A stretch of 64,000 nt of DNA from Methylohalobius sp964654415 (GTDB lineage: Bacteria > Pseudomonadota > Gammaproteobacteria > Methylococcales > Methylothermaceae), in contig CAZZIP010000004.1 of NCBI GenBank assembly GCA_964654415.1, forward strand, positions 124,001 through 188,000, written 5' to 3'. Within the stretch, counting starts at the first letter, position 1; each line of letters starts with the position of its first letter. The notes under the pieces are model-generated. The model did no database searches. It saw nothing but the letters and a program-made list of their open reading frames with translations, and had not been told where the DNA came from. The position numbers and the translations under genes are program-made. Of this stretch, positions 35,140 through 45,352 are shown in pieces.

Positions 35140-36504
35140 TTAAGGATTTGCCCTGTCCTGGCTGCTGAGCGGCGGCAGTTGGCTCACGCCCTGGGCGATC
35201 GGCTCAAGCGCCGGCAGCGCCTCCTCAGCCTGGCGCAACTCTTGGAACTTACGCGCGGTGGGAAGTAGGCGCTCCTTCAGGCTGCCGGTGGCTTCGTTGT
35301 ATGTTTCGACCGTCTGCTTTAGCTGTTTTCCCATCTTCTGCCAGTGCTCGGCCACTTTAGCGATGCGCTCATAAAGCTCTTTGCCTAAGCCGACGATCTT
35401 TTCAGCTTCTTGGGCCATTTTCTCCTGCTGCCAGCCGTAAGCTATCGCTTTCAAGAGCGCGATCAAAGTGGTTGGAGTGGCGGGAATGACGTTTTTTTCC
35501 ACGCCATACTCGATCAAGTCGGGCTCGACGCGAAGCGCTGCGGAAAAAAATGCTTCCCCGGGGATGAACAGTACCACAAACTCGGGCGTGCGCTCGCCTT
35601 GTTTAACGCACTGCTCATAATAGCTTTTCTGCGATAATTGCTGGATGTGGCGTTTGAGCTGGGCGGCGTGCTCGTTTAGGTGGCGCTGCTTCTCCTGGTC
35701 GTCCTGGACTTCTGCAGCTTTAAGATAAGCCTCAAGCGGCACTTTGGCGTCCACGATCACCAAGCGCTTGTTCGGTAGCCGCACGATCAGGTCGGGACGG
35801 CGACCGTCTTGGGAAACCTGTTCTTGAAAGTCGCAGTGCTCCACCATCCCCGCCATTTCCACCACCCGCCGAAGCTGCACTTCCCCCCAACGGCCACGGA
35901 CAGTCGGCTGACGCAGAGCACGGACTAGGTTGTGGGTTTCCTTGTGTAAAGCCGGCAGATGGGTCCTGATCAGCTCGTCGAGCTGCTGCCTAAGCTCTGA
36001 GTAGGCGCCTATCCTCGCTTTTTCCACCTCTCCGATGACCGCTTGGACCTTGTCTAAAGATTCGCCTATCGGTTTGACCAGGTTTTCTACCGCCACTTGC
36101 TTTTTTTCCAGCTCGTGTTGGGCGCTTTCTTGTAAGCGCTTGAAAGCCTGCTCAGCCTGCTGGAGAAACAGGCGGCTGTTCTGGTCGAGTACGTCTTTAG
36201 ACAAGGCTTTGAAAACATCGGCTAGGCGCTCCTCGGCCTGATCGAGCAAGGCTTTGGTTTCCTGAAAGCGTAGGTGTTCCTGGCTGAGCTTTTCCTCCAG
36301 CACCGCCTTTTGTGTGCGGGTTTGCTCCAGTTCGGTCTGGATACTGACTAGTTGTTCCAGCCTAGGAGCCGCTTGATCCAATTCAAATTGCAGTCTATCT
36401 GCCTCCCGACGCAGCCTTTGATTGACTAATAACAGCACCGGCAACGCCGTCAGCCAGCCTAAAAGCACGCCTCCGATCAGCCCTAGCCATACGTTTGGCT
36501 CCAT
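35140..36504 (-). CDS. rmuC: DNA recombination protein RmuC
   Basis: The 454-residue protein has an N-terminal membrane anchor (about 8-27), a long coiled coil (30-190) and a C-terminal PD-(D/E)XK-like nuclease domain. The latter has VRGRWGEVQLRRVVEMAGM, RPDLIVRLPNKRLVIVDAKVPL and FIPGEAFFSAAL. RmuC limits inversions at short inverted repeats and has roles against phage and mobile DNA. It lies four bases downstream of uvrA, possibly in one transcript. Confidence 0.93.
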   Translation of the reverse strand: MEPNVWLGLIGGVLLGWLTALPVLLLVNQRLRREADRLQFELDQAAPRLEQLVSIQTELEQTRTQKAVLEEKLSQEHLRFQETKALLDQAEERLADVFKALSKDVLDQNSRLFLQQAEQAFKRLQESAQHELEKKQVAVENLVKPIGESLDKVQAVIGEVEKARIGAYSELRQQLDELIRTHLPALHKETHNLVRALRQPTVRGRWGEVQLRRVVEMAGMVEHCDFQEQVSQDGRRPDLIVRLPNKRLVIVDAKVPLEAYLKAAEVQDDQEKQRHLNEHAAQLKRHIQQLSQKSYYEQCVKQGERTPEFVVLFIPGEAFFSAALRVEPDLIEYGVEKNVIPATPTTLIALLKAIAYGWQQEKMAQEAEKIVGLGKELYERIAKVAEHWQKMGKQLKQTVETYNEATGSLKERLLPTARKFQELRQAEEALPALEPIAQGVSQLPPLSSQDRANP

Positions 36505-36508
36505 CGCT

Positions 36509-39358
36509 TCACCCTACCTGCCTGGCAAATGCCTTTTCACTCTCTTGCCCAGCTTTAAGTTTAGGCCGTAAAAACCTGCCAGTGTAAGAGTTTGGGTGTT
36601 GTGCTACCTGCCAGGGGGTACCCTCGGCGACTACTTGACCGCCTCCCTCACCGCCCTCTGGCCCTAGGTCGATGATCCAATCGGCGGTTTTGATCACGTC
36701 CAGGTTGTGCTCGATCACAACCACCGTATTGCCCCGGTCGCGCAGGCAATGGAGCACAGAAAGCAACTGCTTGATGTCGTGAAAATGGAGACCTGTGGTC
36801 GGTTCATCGAGGATGTACAAGGTGCGGCCAGTGTCGCGACGGGATAATTCGCGCGCCAGTTTTACCCTTTGCGCCTCGCCGCCCGACAAAGTAACGGCGT
36901 TCTGGCCCAGGGTGAGATAGCCTAGACCTACGTCCATCAGCGTCTTGAGCTTGTGCGCCACTTGTGGCACCGCCTCGAAAAAGGAAAATGCCTCCTCGAC
37001 CGTCATCTCCAGCACCTCGTGGATGGTCTTGCCCTTGTAGTGGATTTCCAAAGTCTCGCGGTTGTAGCGTTTGCCTTTGCACACGTCGCAGTGAACGTAG
37101 ATGTCGGGCAAAAAGTGCATCTCTACCTTGATCACGCCATCGCCCTTGCACGCCTCGCAGCGCCCCCCATGGACGTTGAAGCTGAAACGGCCTGGAGCAT
37201 AGCCGCGGGCACGCGCTTCGGGCGTAGCGGCGAACAACTCGCGGATTGGGGTAAACAGTCCTGTGTAAGTCGCCGGATTGGAGCGCGGGGTACGGCCGAT
37301 GGGGCTTTGGTCGATAGCCACTACTTTATCTAGGTGCTCCAGCCCTTCGATGCCGTCGCAAGGAGCAGGATCGGTGGCAGCGCCGTTCAAGGACCGAGCC
37401 GCAAACCGATACAAGGTGTCGTTGACCAGAGTAGATTTGCCAGAGCCGGAGACGCCGGTGACGCAGATAAACAGTCCGAGCGGGAAAGCGACATCTATCG
37501 CCTTTAAGTTATTGCCGCGCGCCTTGCGGACGATCAACCGTTTGTTAGGATCGGGGGGGGTAAGCTTGGCCGGCTCCTCGATTCGTTCTAAGCCGGCCAA
37601 ATAACGGCCAGTGAGCGAGGCTGGGTTCGCCATGATCTCCTGGGGCGTTCCCTGGGCGACGATCCAGCCGCCGTGGATGCCTGCGCCAGGGCCTATGTCT
37701 ACTATCCAGTCAGCACTTAAGATCGCCTCCTCGTCGTGCTCCACTACAATCACCGTATTGCCAAGGTCCCTCAGGCGCAGGAGAGTATCGAGCAGCCTTT
37801 GGTTATCGCGCGGGTGAAGGCCGATGGAAGGTTCATCTAAAACGTACATCACCCCCACCAGGCCGGCGCCGATTTGGCTCGCCAGGCGGATGCGCTGGGC
37901 CTCGCCGCCAGAGAGGGTATCGGCGCTGCGATCCAGACTCAGATAATCGAGTCCGACGTTGACCAGGAACTTTAGCCTAGCCTCGATTTCCTTGACGATC
38001 TTCTCCGCCACTTGACCCCGCCGGCCGGTCAGAGTTAGCCGCTCGAAGAATTTGAGACACTCTCGGATCGTCAGCCGAGTCAACTCGGGCAGACTCTGCC
38101 CGGCCACCAGAACGTAGCGCGCGGCACGATTCAAGCGGGTCCCGCAGCAATCTGGACAGGGCTTGGCCGAAAGGTACTTGGCCAACTCTTCGCGCACCGC
38201 ACTAGAATCGGTCTCGCGGTAGCGCCGTTCCATGTTCGGCAAGATGCCTTCAAAGGGATGACGCCTGACGCCGCCGCCAAAATAACGCAATGCAATCACT
38301 TCGGACCCGCTGCCATAAAGGATGATCCGCTGAATTCTGGGGGGCAAATCAGCAAACGGCGTCTCCGGATCGAAGCCGTAGTGGTTAGCCAGGGAACGAA
38401 TCAAGGTATAGTAGTAAGCATTGCGCCGGTCCCACCCACGCACCGCCCCGTCGGCCAAGCTAAGGCAAGGGTTCTGTACCACTTTAGCCGGGTCGAAGTA
38501 TTGCTTGACTCCGAGTCCATCGCAGCTAGGACAGGCGCCTTTGGGGTTGTTGAAAGAAAACAGGCGCGGTTCTAACTCCTCCAAGGCATAGCCGCACTCG
38601 GGGCAGGCGTATCGATTGGAGAAAGTCAAAGTTTTGCCTGGGTCGTCTAAATCGACCACGTTGACCAGCCCGTCGGCCAGCTTGAGCGCAGTTTCAAAAG
38701 ATTCGGCCAGGCGCTGGGCCAGATCGGGGCGGATACGGAAGCGGTCCACCACTACCTCGACGGTGTGTTTTTTGTGAAGATCGAGTTTGGGCGGATCGTC
38801 CAGCTCATAGACCTCGCCGTCGATGCGGGCGCGGATAAACCCCTGCCCTTTAAGTTCACCGAAGAGCTTACCGTATTCGCCCTTGCGTCCGCGCACCACC
38901 GGAGCGAGCAACATCCAGCGGCTGCCTTCGGCTTGAGCCAAGATGGCATCGACCATCTGGCTGACGGTTTGGGCCTCCAGGGGCAAATTGTGTTCGGGAC
39001 AATAAGGGGTGCCCACCCGCGCATAAAGCAGGCGCAGATAATCATAAATTTCGGTAATCGTACCGACCGTAGAGCGCGGGTTGTGGGAAGTAGATTTCTG
39101 CTCGATCGAAATCGCCGGGCTCAAGCCTTCGATGTGGTCCACGTCCGGCTTCTCCATTACCGAAAGGAATTGGCGAGCATAGGCCGAAAGCGATTCCACA
39201 TAGCGCCGCTGGCCCTCGGCGTATAGGGTATCAAAGGCCAGCGAGGATTTACCGGAACCGGACAGACCGGTGATGACGATCAGCTTATCGCGCGGCAAAT
39301 CCAGGTCGATGTTCTTAAGATTGTGGGTGCGTGCACCGCGGATGCGGATGGTATCCAT
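36509..39358 (-). CDS. uvrA: excinuclease ABC subunit A
   Basis: UvrA recognises DNA damage and loads UvrB in nucleotide excision repair. The 949-residue protein has two ABC ATPase modules: Walker A GLSGSGKSSLA near residue 33 and GVSGSGKSTLV near 650. Both LSGGEAQR signatures are present, as are the zinc-binding CxxC pairs (CPECGYALEE, CPSC, CEAC, CDVC) and the VMYVLDEPSIGL motif. It is back to back with an MFS gene and ssb, the common gammaproteobacterial arrangement. Confidence 0.97.
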   Translation of the reverse strand: MDTIRIRGARTHNLKNIDLDLPRDKLIVITGLSGSGKSSLAFDTLYAEGQRRYVESLSAYARQFLSVMEKPDVDHIEGLSPAISIEQKSTSHNPRSTVGTITEIYDYLRLLYARVGTPYCPEHNLPLEAQTVSQMVDAILAQAEGSRWMLLAPVVRGRKGEYGKLFGELKGQGFIRARIDGEVYELDDPPKLDLHKKHTVEVVVDRFRIRPDLAQRLAESFETALKLADGLVNVVDLDDPGKTLTFSNRYACPECGYALEELEPRLFSFNNPKGACPSCDGLGVKQYFDPAKVVQNPCLSLADGAVRGWDRRNAYYYTLIRSLANHYGFDPETPFADLPPRIQRIILYGSGSEVIALRYFGGGVRRHPFEGILPNMERRYRETDSSAVREELAKYLSAKPCPDCCGTRLNRAARYVLVAGQSLPELTRLTIRECLKFFERLTLTGRRGQVAEKIVKEIEARLKFLVNVGLDYLSLDRSADTLSGGEAQRIRLASQIGAGLVGVMYVLDEPSIGLHPRDNQRLLDTLLRLRDLGNTVIVVEHDEEAILSADWIVDIGPGAGIHGGWIVAQGTPQEIMANPASLTGRYLAGLERIEEPAKLTPPDPNKRLIVRKARGNNLKAIDVAFPLGLFICVTGVSGSGKSTLVNDTLYRFAARSLNGAATDPAPCDGIEGLEHLDKVVAIDQSPIGRTPRSNPATYTGLFTPIRELFAATPEARARGYAPGRFSFNVHGGRCEACKGDGVIKVEMHFLPDIYVHCDVCKGKRYNRETLEIHYKGKTIHEVLEMTVEEAFSFFEAVPQVAHKLKTLMDVGLGYLTLGQNAVTLSGGEAQRVKLARELSRRDTGRTLYILDEPTTGLHFHDIKQLLSVLHCLRDRGNTVVVIEHNLDVIKTADWIIDLGPEGGEGGGQVVAEGTPWQVAQHPNSYTGRFLRPKLKAGQESEKAFARQVG

Positions 39359-39428
39359 AGACGTATCGAGTGTCCGAAGAACTTGATACTATAGATGGAT
39401 TGTTAAACTTAAGGCAAAGGGGAAAGCG

Positions 39429-40838
39429 TTGCCAACTATCCTAGAATCCGGGCCGATGACCCGCACCGAAAAACGCGCAACCATAGGGTTGGCGCTGATT
39501 TTCGCTTTCAGAATGCTGGGACTGTTCATCGTCTTGCCGGTATTTTCTGTGCTTGCCGGAGGTCTTGAAGGCGCCACCCCCGAGTTGATAGGATTGGCCA
39601 TCGGCGCTTACGGCTTTACCCAAGCGCTGCTGCAGATTCCTTTTGGCCTCTTGTCCGATCGGATCGGGCGCAAGACGGTGATCGCTGCAGGGCTTGTCTT
39701 GTTTTTCTTAGGCAGCCTAGTAGCGGCGACTTCAAGCTCCATCTACCAGGTAATCGCCGGGCGTGCCCTCCAAGGCAGCGGCGCCATCGCGGCGGCGGTG
39801 ATGGCTTTGACAGCGGATTTGACCCGCGAGGAACACCGCACGAAAGCGATGGCCCTGATCGGGGTCAGCATCGGTTTGGCTTTCGCCGTCTCTATGGCCG
39901 CCGGGCCGATGATCGGGCATTGGCTGGGTCTGTCTGGCTTGTTTTGGACCACGGCTGGGCTGGCTATTCTTGGGCTTTTGATCCTGTTCATCATCGTCCC
40001 CAACCCGGTCGCTATTCGCTTTCACCGCGATGCGGAGACGCAGCCCACCCGTTTTGTCAAGGTGCTGACCAACCTGGAACTATTGCGCTTAGATTTCGGC
40101 ATCCTAGCCCTGCACTGTATCCTCACCGCTACTTTCGTCGCCCTGCCGGTAGCGCTGCGCGGATTTCTGCCCACTTTCAAGCACAGCTATCTCTATTTGC
40201 CAGCAATGGCGGCGGCCGTCGTCCTCATGGTGCCTTTGGTGATCGCTGCGGAGAAACGCCAGCGGATAAAAACCGTGTTTCTCTTGGGCGTGATCTTAGT
40301 TGCCCTGGCCGAATTAGGTTTTGCCCGCTTCTACACCGAGATCTACGGCACTGCTTTATGCCTGGTGGTGTTTTTCACCGGCTTCAACCTGATGGAAGCG
40401 CTTTTGCCTTCCTTGATTTCCAAAATTGCCCCGGTAGACCTGAAAGGTACCGCTATGGGGGTCTATTCGAGCAGCCAATTCTTCGGCGCCTTCCTGGGGG
40501 GAATTCTCGGCGGCTTCCTGCACGGCCGCTTCGGTCTGCAAGCGGTGTTTTGGTTTAGCGCTGGGATGGCTTTCCTGTGGTTGTTAATCGCTTCGGGGAT
40601 GACCTCGCCGCGCCCAGTCAAGAGTCTCCTCATTCCCATTGTTCTGCCCGATCCTCAGCGCGCCGCATTTTTGGCCCACTCCTTACGCAAGCTGCCTGGA
40701 GTGATCGAGGCGGTGGTAGTCCCGGACGAGAACGTCGCCTATTTAAAAATCGAGGAAGAGCATTTGGATTTTGGGCGCCTTCAGATGCTCTTGACTCGTT
40801 TTACCGAACCCCTGACAACCCAACCTGTGGAGAATTGA
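39429..40838 (+). CDS. YajR-like MFS transporter with C-terminal ferredoxin-like (YAM) domain
   Basis: The 469-residue protein has 12 membrane helices with MFS motif A (GLLSDRIGRKTV) and the motif B/C segments RALQGSGAIAAAVMA and GVSIGLAFAVSMAAGPMIG. After helix 12 (about residue 395) comes a 60-residue soluble tail, typical of YajR. The TTG at 39429 has GGGGAAAG upstream; ATG 39456 (MTRTEKRATIG) is an equally good match to relatives. Substrate is unknown. It is one base upstream of ssb and is probably transcribed with it. Confidence 0.85.
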   Translation: MPTILESGPMTRTEKRATIGLALIFAFRMLGLFIVLPVFSVLAGGLEGATPELIGLAIGAYGFTQALLQIPFGLLSDRIGRKTVIAAGLVLFFLGSLVAATSSSIYQVIAGRALQGSGAIAAAVMALTADLTREEHRTKAMALIGVSIGLAFAVSMAAGPMIGHWLGLSGLFWTTAGLAILGLLILFIIVPNPVAIRFHRDAETQPTRFVKVLTNLELLRLDFGILALHCILTATFVALPVALRGFLPTFKHSYLYLPAMAAAVVLMVPLVIAAEKRQRIKTVFLLGVILVALAELGFARFYTEIYGTALCLVVFFTGFNLMEALLPSLISKIAPVDLKGTAMGVYSSSQFFGAFLGGILGGFLHGRFGLQAVFWFSAGMAFLWLLIASGMTSPRPVKSLLIPIVLPDPQRAAFLAHSLRKLPGVIEAVVVPDENVAYLKIEEEHLDFGRLQMLLTRFTEPLTTQPVEN

Positions 40839-40839
40839 T

Positions 40840-41310
40840 ATGGCAACACGAGGCGTCAACAAAGTCATTCTGATCGGCCATCTGGGCGCCGATCCCGAAA
40901 TCCGGTATATGCCTTCAGGCGAGGCCGTGGCCACCTTGCGCGTCGCCACCAGTGAAACTTGGAAGGACAAACAGACCGGCGAACAACAGGAGCGCACCGA
41001 ATGGCACCGGGTGGTGCTGTTCGGCAGGCTGGCCGAGATCGCTGGGGAGTATCTGAAAAAAGGCCGTCAGGTCTATATCGAAGGCTCCTTGCGCACGCGC
41101 AAGTGGCAAGGACAGGACGGCCAGGATCGCTACACCACCGAGATCGTTGGACGCGAGATGCAGCTTATCGGAAGCCGCAGCGAAGCCGCAGCGACTTCTG
41201 ATCAGGGCGCTTCTATGTATCCTGAAATCGCTACATCGCCCAAGCCGCCCTCGGCCAAACCGGCTTTGCAAAGCCAGGAAGACTTCGAGGACGACGATAT
41301 TCCGTTCTAA
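40840..41310 (+). CDS. ssb: single-stranded DNA-binding protein
   Basis: SSB coats single-stranded DNA during replication and repair. The 156-residue protein shows the OB-fold start RGVNKVILIGHLGADPEIRY, the EWHRVVLFGRLAEIA segment, a disordered middle and the acidic C-terminal tip DDDIPF that recruits partner proteins. The gene begins immediately after the MFS stop (TGATATG). Confidence 0.97.
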   Translation: MATRGVNKVILIGHLGADPEIRYMPSGEAVATLRVATSETWKDKQTGEQQERTEWHRVVLFGRLAEIAGEYLKKGRQVYIEGSLRTRKWQGQDGQDRYTTEIVGREMQLIGSRSEAAATSDQGASMYPEIATSPKPPSAKPALQSQEDFEDDDIPF

Positions 41311-41313
41311 AGG

Positions 41314-41991
41314 GTGGAAATCCAGGCGATACCGGGCTTTACCCAACCGGTCAGCTCCCTCACCCACTTGTTCGGGGCTGGGATTTTCGCCGCTCTGACC
41401 CCGTTTTTGTGGCGCCGATGCCGAGGTTGGCGGCACCGCTGGACCACGGCGTTGTTCTCCTTCACTGCGATATTTCTCCTCTCCATGAGCGGGGTCTATC
41501 ACCTCTTGGCCACTGAGGGCACCGCCCACCGAGTGCTGCAACGCCTAGACCACGCTGCGATCTTTGCCCTCATCGCCGGCAGCTTCACCCCCTTGCAGCC
41601 GGCTTTTTTCTGCGGCCTCTTTGGGCGTTGGTGCGTTCTGCTGCTGGTCTGGACCCTGGCGATTTTAGGCATCGTCCTCAAGTCGGTGCTCTTCGACGCC
41701 GTTCCGGAGATTGTGAGCCTGGTCTTGTATCTTGGGCTAGGCTGGCTAGGCTTGGGCAGCTGTATCGTTTTGGGACGCCGCTTCGGTTTTGCCTTCGTTG
41801 GACCGCTGGTATGGGGCGGCCTGGCCTATACCCTGGGAGCCATCGCCGACTTTGCCCGCTGGCCGGTAGTGATTCCTAACGTGGTCGGCCCCCACGAGGT
41901 CATGCACCTGGCAGTGCTGGCGGGGATTTTTGGGTTCTGGTGGTTCTTCTTCACCCGCCTGCCGACTCTGCCACCGAACCGATCGGCCTGA
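41314..41991 (+). CDS. hemolysin III / PAQR-family membrane protein (YqfA type)
   Basis: The 225-residue protein has seven membrane helices. The PAQR-family conserved residues are in SGVYHLLA (helix 2), RLDHAAIFALIAGSFTPL (helix 3) and GPHEVMHLAVL (last helix), which supply the Ser, Asp and His ligands of a zinc-dependent hydrolase site. Despite the name, haemolytic function is not implied. The GTG start lies three bases after ssb. Confidence 0.85.
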   Translation: MEIQAIPGFTQPVSSLTHLFGAGIFAALTPFLWRRCRGWRHRWTTALFSFTAIFLLSMSGVYHLLATEGTAHRVLQRLDHAAIFALIAGSFTPLQPAFFCGLFGRWCVLLLVWTLAILGIVLKSVLFDAVPEIVSLVLYLGLGWLGLGSCIVLGRRFGFAFVGPLVWGGLAYTLGAIADFARWPVVIPNVVGPHEVMHLAVLAGIFGFWWFFFTRLPTLPPNRSA

Positions 41992-42013
41992 GCCGATTAA
42001 GCCCCTTGCGGCT

Positions 42014-43462
42014 TCATCGCGGCTCCAAGACAACCTCGTGCACAGCCTGGCCGGACAAATCGCGGATGCTGGCGCGCAGCACGCCGTTTTGCCCGATCTC
42101 GATCGCCCCGAAATTCATCCACCTTAACGCTTCCTCGTAATCCGCCACCTCGCCATCGGGTCCAAAGAAAAACAGCCGCTCTGGGTTTAAGCTGGCATCC
42201 AAAGCCGGGTTAGGAAACAAGCCGGCATTCATGGGTCCTGAGACGAACTCGTAGATTTCAAATCCTGGGTCTTCTGGGAACGGCCGGTAGCGCAAGCCTT
42301 CGGCGAAGTGGACGTCGGTGGTGATGAATACCACGTTGCGTATAGCCTGCTCGCGCAAGAAGCGCAAGACCTCCCACAACTCCCGCTCAAAGCCGGTCTC
42401 CTGGTCAAAGTTCGCCCAGCCATCGCGCCCGTTTTCCGGCGGGAAACCGGTTGGAATAGACAACGGCACGCTGGATGCGATCACTTTCCAAGTAGCATCG
42501 CTCGCCTTAAGGCGCGCCTTCAGCCAGGTAAGCTGTTCCCGCCCAAGCAGGGTTTTGGGAAAGCGCTCGCTGTCGGCTTCGCCGTTGGCGTCGCGGTACT
42601 GGCGGGTGTCGAGCAGGATGAGCTCTAAGTGCTTGCCCCAGCGCAGCGCCCGGTATAACCGACCCGGGGTCTTGGGGTCCTCGGCCACCGGGTTGTAATC
42701 CAAAAACGCCTGAAGCCCGATGGGCAAAAGGTGGACGCCCGCGGGGGCATCGTGGAGGGGTCCGAAGTCGTTGACCACCTCGTGGTCGTCCCACACCGCC
42801 ACATAGGGGACATGGGCACGCAGGCGCTGAAAGCCGCCTTCTTCCAAGTTATAGCGCCAATGCGCCCAGAAATCCGCCAGGCTCGCAGAGGGCCCAAATT
42901 CCCCGGAAAGCTGCAGGTTGCCATACCTGCCGACGGCCTCGCAGCGGTTGTCGGCATAAATCATGTCCCCAAGACCTAAGAAAAAATCCGGGTGCATGGC
43001 TTCGACGGTGGCAAACAGCGGATAGCCTCGCTGGGCATCGCGGCAGACGTTCTGCCCGCCGACATCGCCGCCCCAGGCGAAGCGGACTTTCGCTGGCGTG
43101 TCTTCGGCGGGAGCGGTGCGGAAACTGCCTTCCTGCGCTTTCAACCCAACCCCATTCGGGTTTTCGAGGAACCGGACCTGGTACCGGTACTGGCTATCCG
43201 GCTGCAACCGGTTTACCAAGACCTTGACGGTGAAGTCACGGCTGGCTAGCGCCGGTAGGGTCCAGATCCCCCCACCTGGACCTTCAAGCTGGACGCGCAC
43301 TATTCCTTCGCGCTCGGCACGCGCCCAGAGGATTGCCGAACAGTGGGTGACCTCGCCCACCGTCCAGTGGGTGATGGTAGAGGCCTGAGGCATGGCCTCG
43401 ATTCCCTTGGCCCATGTACATCCTAACAAACCGATTGCAAGCAAATAACCAAACGGTTTCAT
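42014..43462 (-). CDS. phoD: PhoD-like alkaline phosphatase / phosphodiesterase
   Basis: This 482-residue secreted metalloenzyme has a signal ending LLGC (possible lipobox) and an N-terminal fibronectin-like domain (about 30-120). The PhoD catalytic domain follows, with FAWGGDVGG, GLGDMIYADN, AVWDDHEVVNDFG, LDTRQYRD and TTDVHFAEG. These hold the iron/calcium ligands (Asp, His, Asn, Cys-type site). The ATG at 43462 is preferred over GTG three bases earlier; GGAGG lies seven bases upstream. It is coupled to the upstream phosphoesterase gene (TGATG). Confidence 0.85.
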   Translation of the reverse strand: MKPFGYLLAIGLLGCTWAKGIEAMPQASTITHWTVGEVTHCSAILWARAEREGIVRVQLEGPGGGIWTLPALASRDFTVKVLVNRLQPDSQYRYQVRFLENPNGVGLKAQEGSFRTAPAEDTPAKVRFAWGGDVGGQNVCRDAQRGYPLFATVEAMHPDFFLGLGDMIYADNRCEAVGRYGNLQLSGEFGPSASLADFWAHWRYNLEEGGFQRLRAHVPYVAVWDDHEVVNDFGPLHDAPAGVHLLPIGLQAFLDYNPVAEDPKTPGRLYRALRWGKHLELILLDTRQYRDANGEADSERFPKTLLGREQLTWLKARLKASDATWKVIASSVPLSIPTGFPPENGRDGWANFDQETGFERELWEVLRFLREQAIRNVVFITTDVHFAEGLRYRPFPEDPGFEIYEFVSGPMNAGLFPNPALDASLNPERLFFFGPDGEVADYEEALRWMNFGAIEIGQNGVLRASIRDLSGQAVHEVVLEPR

Positions 43463-44460
43463 CACCGTTCCTCCAGGATCTTCTGCTCGAACACGAACAA
43501 GGAAGGGGAACTTGGCACCACGTGCACCTTGATCCAGTTCACCCTTGGACTGCCGAAGGTCTGAACTCGGGTAAAACTAGGCAGCCTAGGGTCCCCCCGG
43601 TCGAACGGCTTGTCGATCAGATACTCGTGAAAATCTCCGTGGGCTAAAACCACCGGCTTGGCAAAGCTGGCTATTTGCTCCCGAAGGCGGTCCAGGACAG
43701 CGCGGAAACCGGCGCGCTTGGGGTCGTCTTCGGATAACTCGAAGCGGGGATTGGCCTGCATGAGCAAAAACACGCCCTTGGCGTTTTGCCGATGCGCTTC
43801 AGCGAAGATCAGGTCTAACCACGCCAAGGCAGCTTGCGTGCGCTGTTCGAACTCGGCGATCCGGTCGGGACGCGGGTTCTCCACCGAATCGGCCGGGTCA
43901 AATCCGGTCCAAGGCTCCAAGCCGTTGTTGCTGCCCACCACGTGCAGGGTGGCAAAGATCACCCCACCGTGGCCGAATAGGACGTTCTCGACAAAAGGTT
44001 CAAAGCCAGGCAGGTAAGCCTGGCTGGCCACCCGGATGGGATGTCCGCCAGTAGAACGGGTGGGATCGGGGAAAAAAATCTGGCGCAGGAAAGTGAGCCG
44101 TTCTAGTGGATAATATCGGCCGTTGCTGGCGCGATGGCAATCGGTCCATTCGTTATCCCCGGGGGTATAGATAAAAGCGCGCTCAAATTTTTGGAATTGG
44201 CGAAACCGGCTCAAAATCAAAGCGTCGTCGCAGCGCTCTCCCCCGCCCTTGATGTCGCCGGCGTGAAGCACAAAGCGGATCGAGGGGTCGCGGTTGACCT
44301 CTTCGATCAGGGCGTCAAAGCGCCGAGCCTCGCCAGAATAGGGCAGATCGCCGAGCAAGGCAAAAGCAAATCCTTCCCCTGAGATCCGCGTAGGAAAGCT
44401 GGTTTGCGCAACCGTAGGCTGCAAGCCTAAAATGACCAATACTAAGGCAAATCTCACCAC
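43462..44460 (-). CDS. secreted calcineurin-like metallophosphoesterase
   Basis: This 332-residue protein has a signal peptide (1-18, ending TVAQ). The binuclear-metal motifs are LGDLPYSGE, LHAGDIKGGGERCDD, TPGDNEWTDCHR and, near the C-terminus, VLAHGDFHEYLID. It is probably periplasmic and, with the adjacent PhoD-type gene, may release phosphate from organic phosphoesters. No Pho box was identified upstream. Substrate is unknown. Confidence 0.8.
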   Translation of the reverse strand: MVRFALVLVILGLQPTVAQTSFPTRISGEGFAFALLGDLPYSGEARRFDALIEEVNRDPSIRFVLHAGDIKGGGERCDDALILSRFRQFQKFERAFIYTPGDNEWTDCHRASNGRYYPLERLTFLRQIFFPDPTRSTGGHPIRVASQAYLPGFEPFVENVLFGHGGVIFATLHVVGSNNGLEPWTGFDPADSVENPRPDRIAEFEQRTQAALAWLDLIFAEAHRQNAKGVFLLMQANPRFELSEDDPKRAGFRAVLDRLREQIASFAKPVVLAHGDFHEYLIDKPFDRGDPRLPSFTRVQTFGSPRVNWIKVHVVPSSPSLFVFEQKILEER

Positions 44461-44539
44461 GCTCTCCTCCCTAGGGGATTTGGAGAAGATTGTCCAAAGC
44501 GCAGATGACAGCCGTATTAAAACCAGATTAAGGTTTTAT

Positions 44540-45352
44540 TTACTCCCCCAGCTGCAACAGGAGGTTGCGCTGGCGGGCAAGGTAAAAGGCCCACGCCCAA
44601 ACGCCTGCGCCCAAAAGCAAGTACAGACCGTTGAGCCCTGCAGCCCAAAAGAAATAATCCCAAAGGAATCGGTGCTCGATCAGCACCGCCCGCATCCCTT
44701 CAAACACCCAAGTGCAAGGCAGAGACAGCGCTATAGGCTGCAACCATTCCGGCAATACTGAAACCGGATAATAAATGCCGCTGATCGGCGCGATGGCAAA
44801 GATCAGCGCCCACGCCAGCCCTTCGGCCCCCAGACCATAGCGCAGGATCAATGAGATCACCACCAAACCGATGGCCCACCCCATCACTAGGAGATTGACA
44901 AAAAATGCCAAAAGCGGCAGTCCCATAGTAAAGATCGAATAGCGATACAACACAATCGCCAGCCCCGCCGCCGTTCCCACACCAATTAAGGTGCGTAGCA
45001 AGCTGATTGCCATCAAAGCCACGACCCACTCCCAAGGCCGAAGCGGGGAGACGAAAAGCTGACCCAAATTGCGCGACCACATCTCCTCCAAGAACACGAC
45101 CGACACCCCCAATTGGGCGCGGAACAACACGTCCCAAAGCAATACAGCGGCGATAAACAATCCCGCCGCACGGGCAATCCAGGCGCTTTGGTCAGCAAGA
45201 AACTGATTGATCAGCCCCCACAAAATCATCTGCACCGTAGGCCAGTAAGCCAGCTCCAACACCCGCGGCCAGGACCCTTGGAGTAGGTACAGATAGCGCA
45301 CAATCAAGGCGTAAATTCGACTCAAGCTTGCCACAATAGAGCTCACTTTCAA
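44540..45352 (-). CDS. ABC-2 type transporter permease
   Basis: The 270-residue integral membrane protein has six hydrophobic segments, at about residues 35-52, 62-80, 112-140, 147-175, 185-205 and 240-262. The conserved ABC-2 segment ISGIYYPVSVLPEWLQPI precedes the last loop. Its start overlaps the ATPase gene end by four bases, so the pair makes one exporter. Substrate (drug, polysaccharide or other) cannot be told from sequence. Confidence 0.85.
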   Translation of the reverse strand: MKVSSIVASLSRIYALIVRYLYLLQGSWPRVLELAYWPTVQMILWGLINQFLADQSAWIARAAGLFIAAVLLWDVLFRAQLGVSVVFLEEMWSRNLGQLFVSPLRPWEWVVALMAISLLRTLIGVGTAAGLAIVLYRYSIFTMGLPLLAFFVNLLVMGWAIGLVVISLILRYGLGAEGLAWALIFAIAPISGIYYPVSVLPEWLQPIALSLPCTWVFEGMRAVLIEHRFLWDYFFWAAGLNGLYLLLGAGVWAWAFYLARQRNLLLQLGE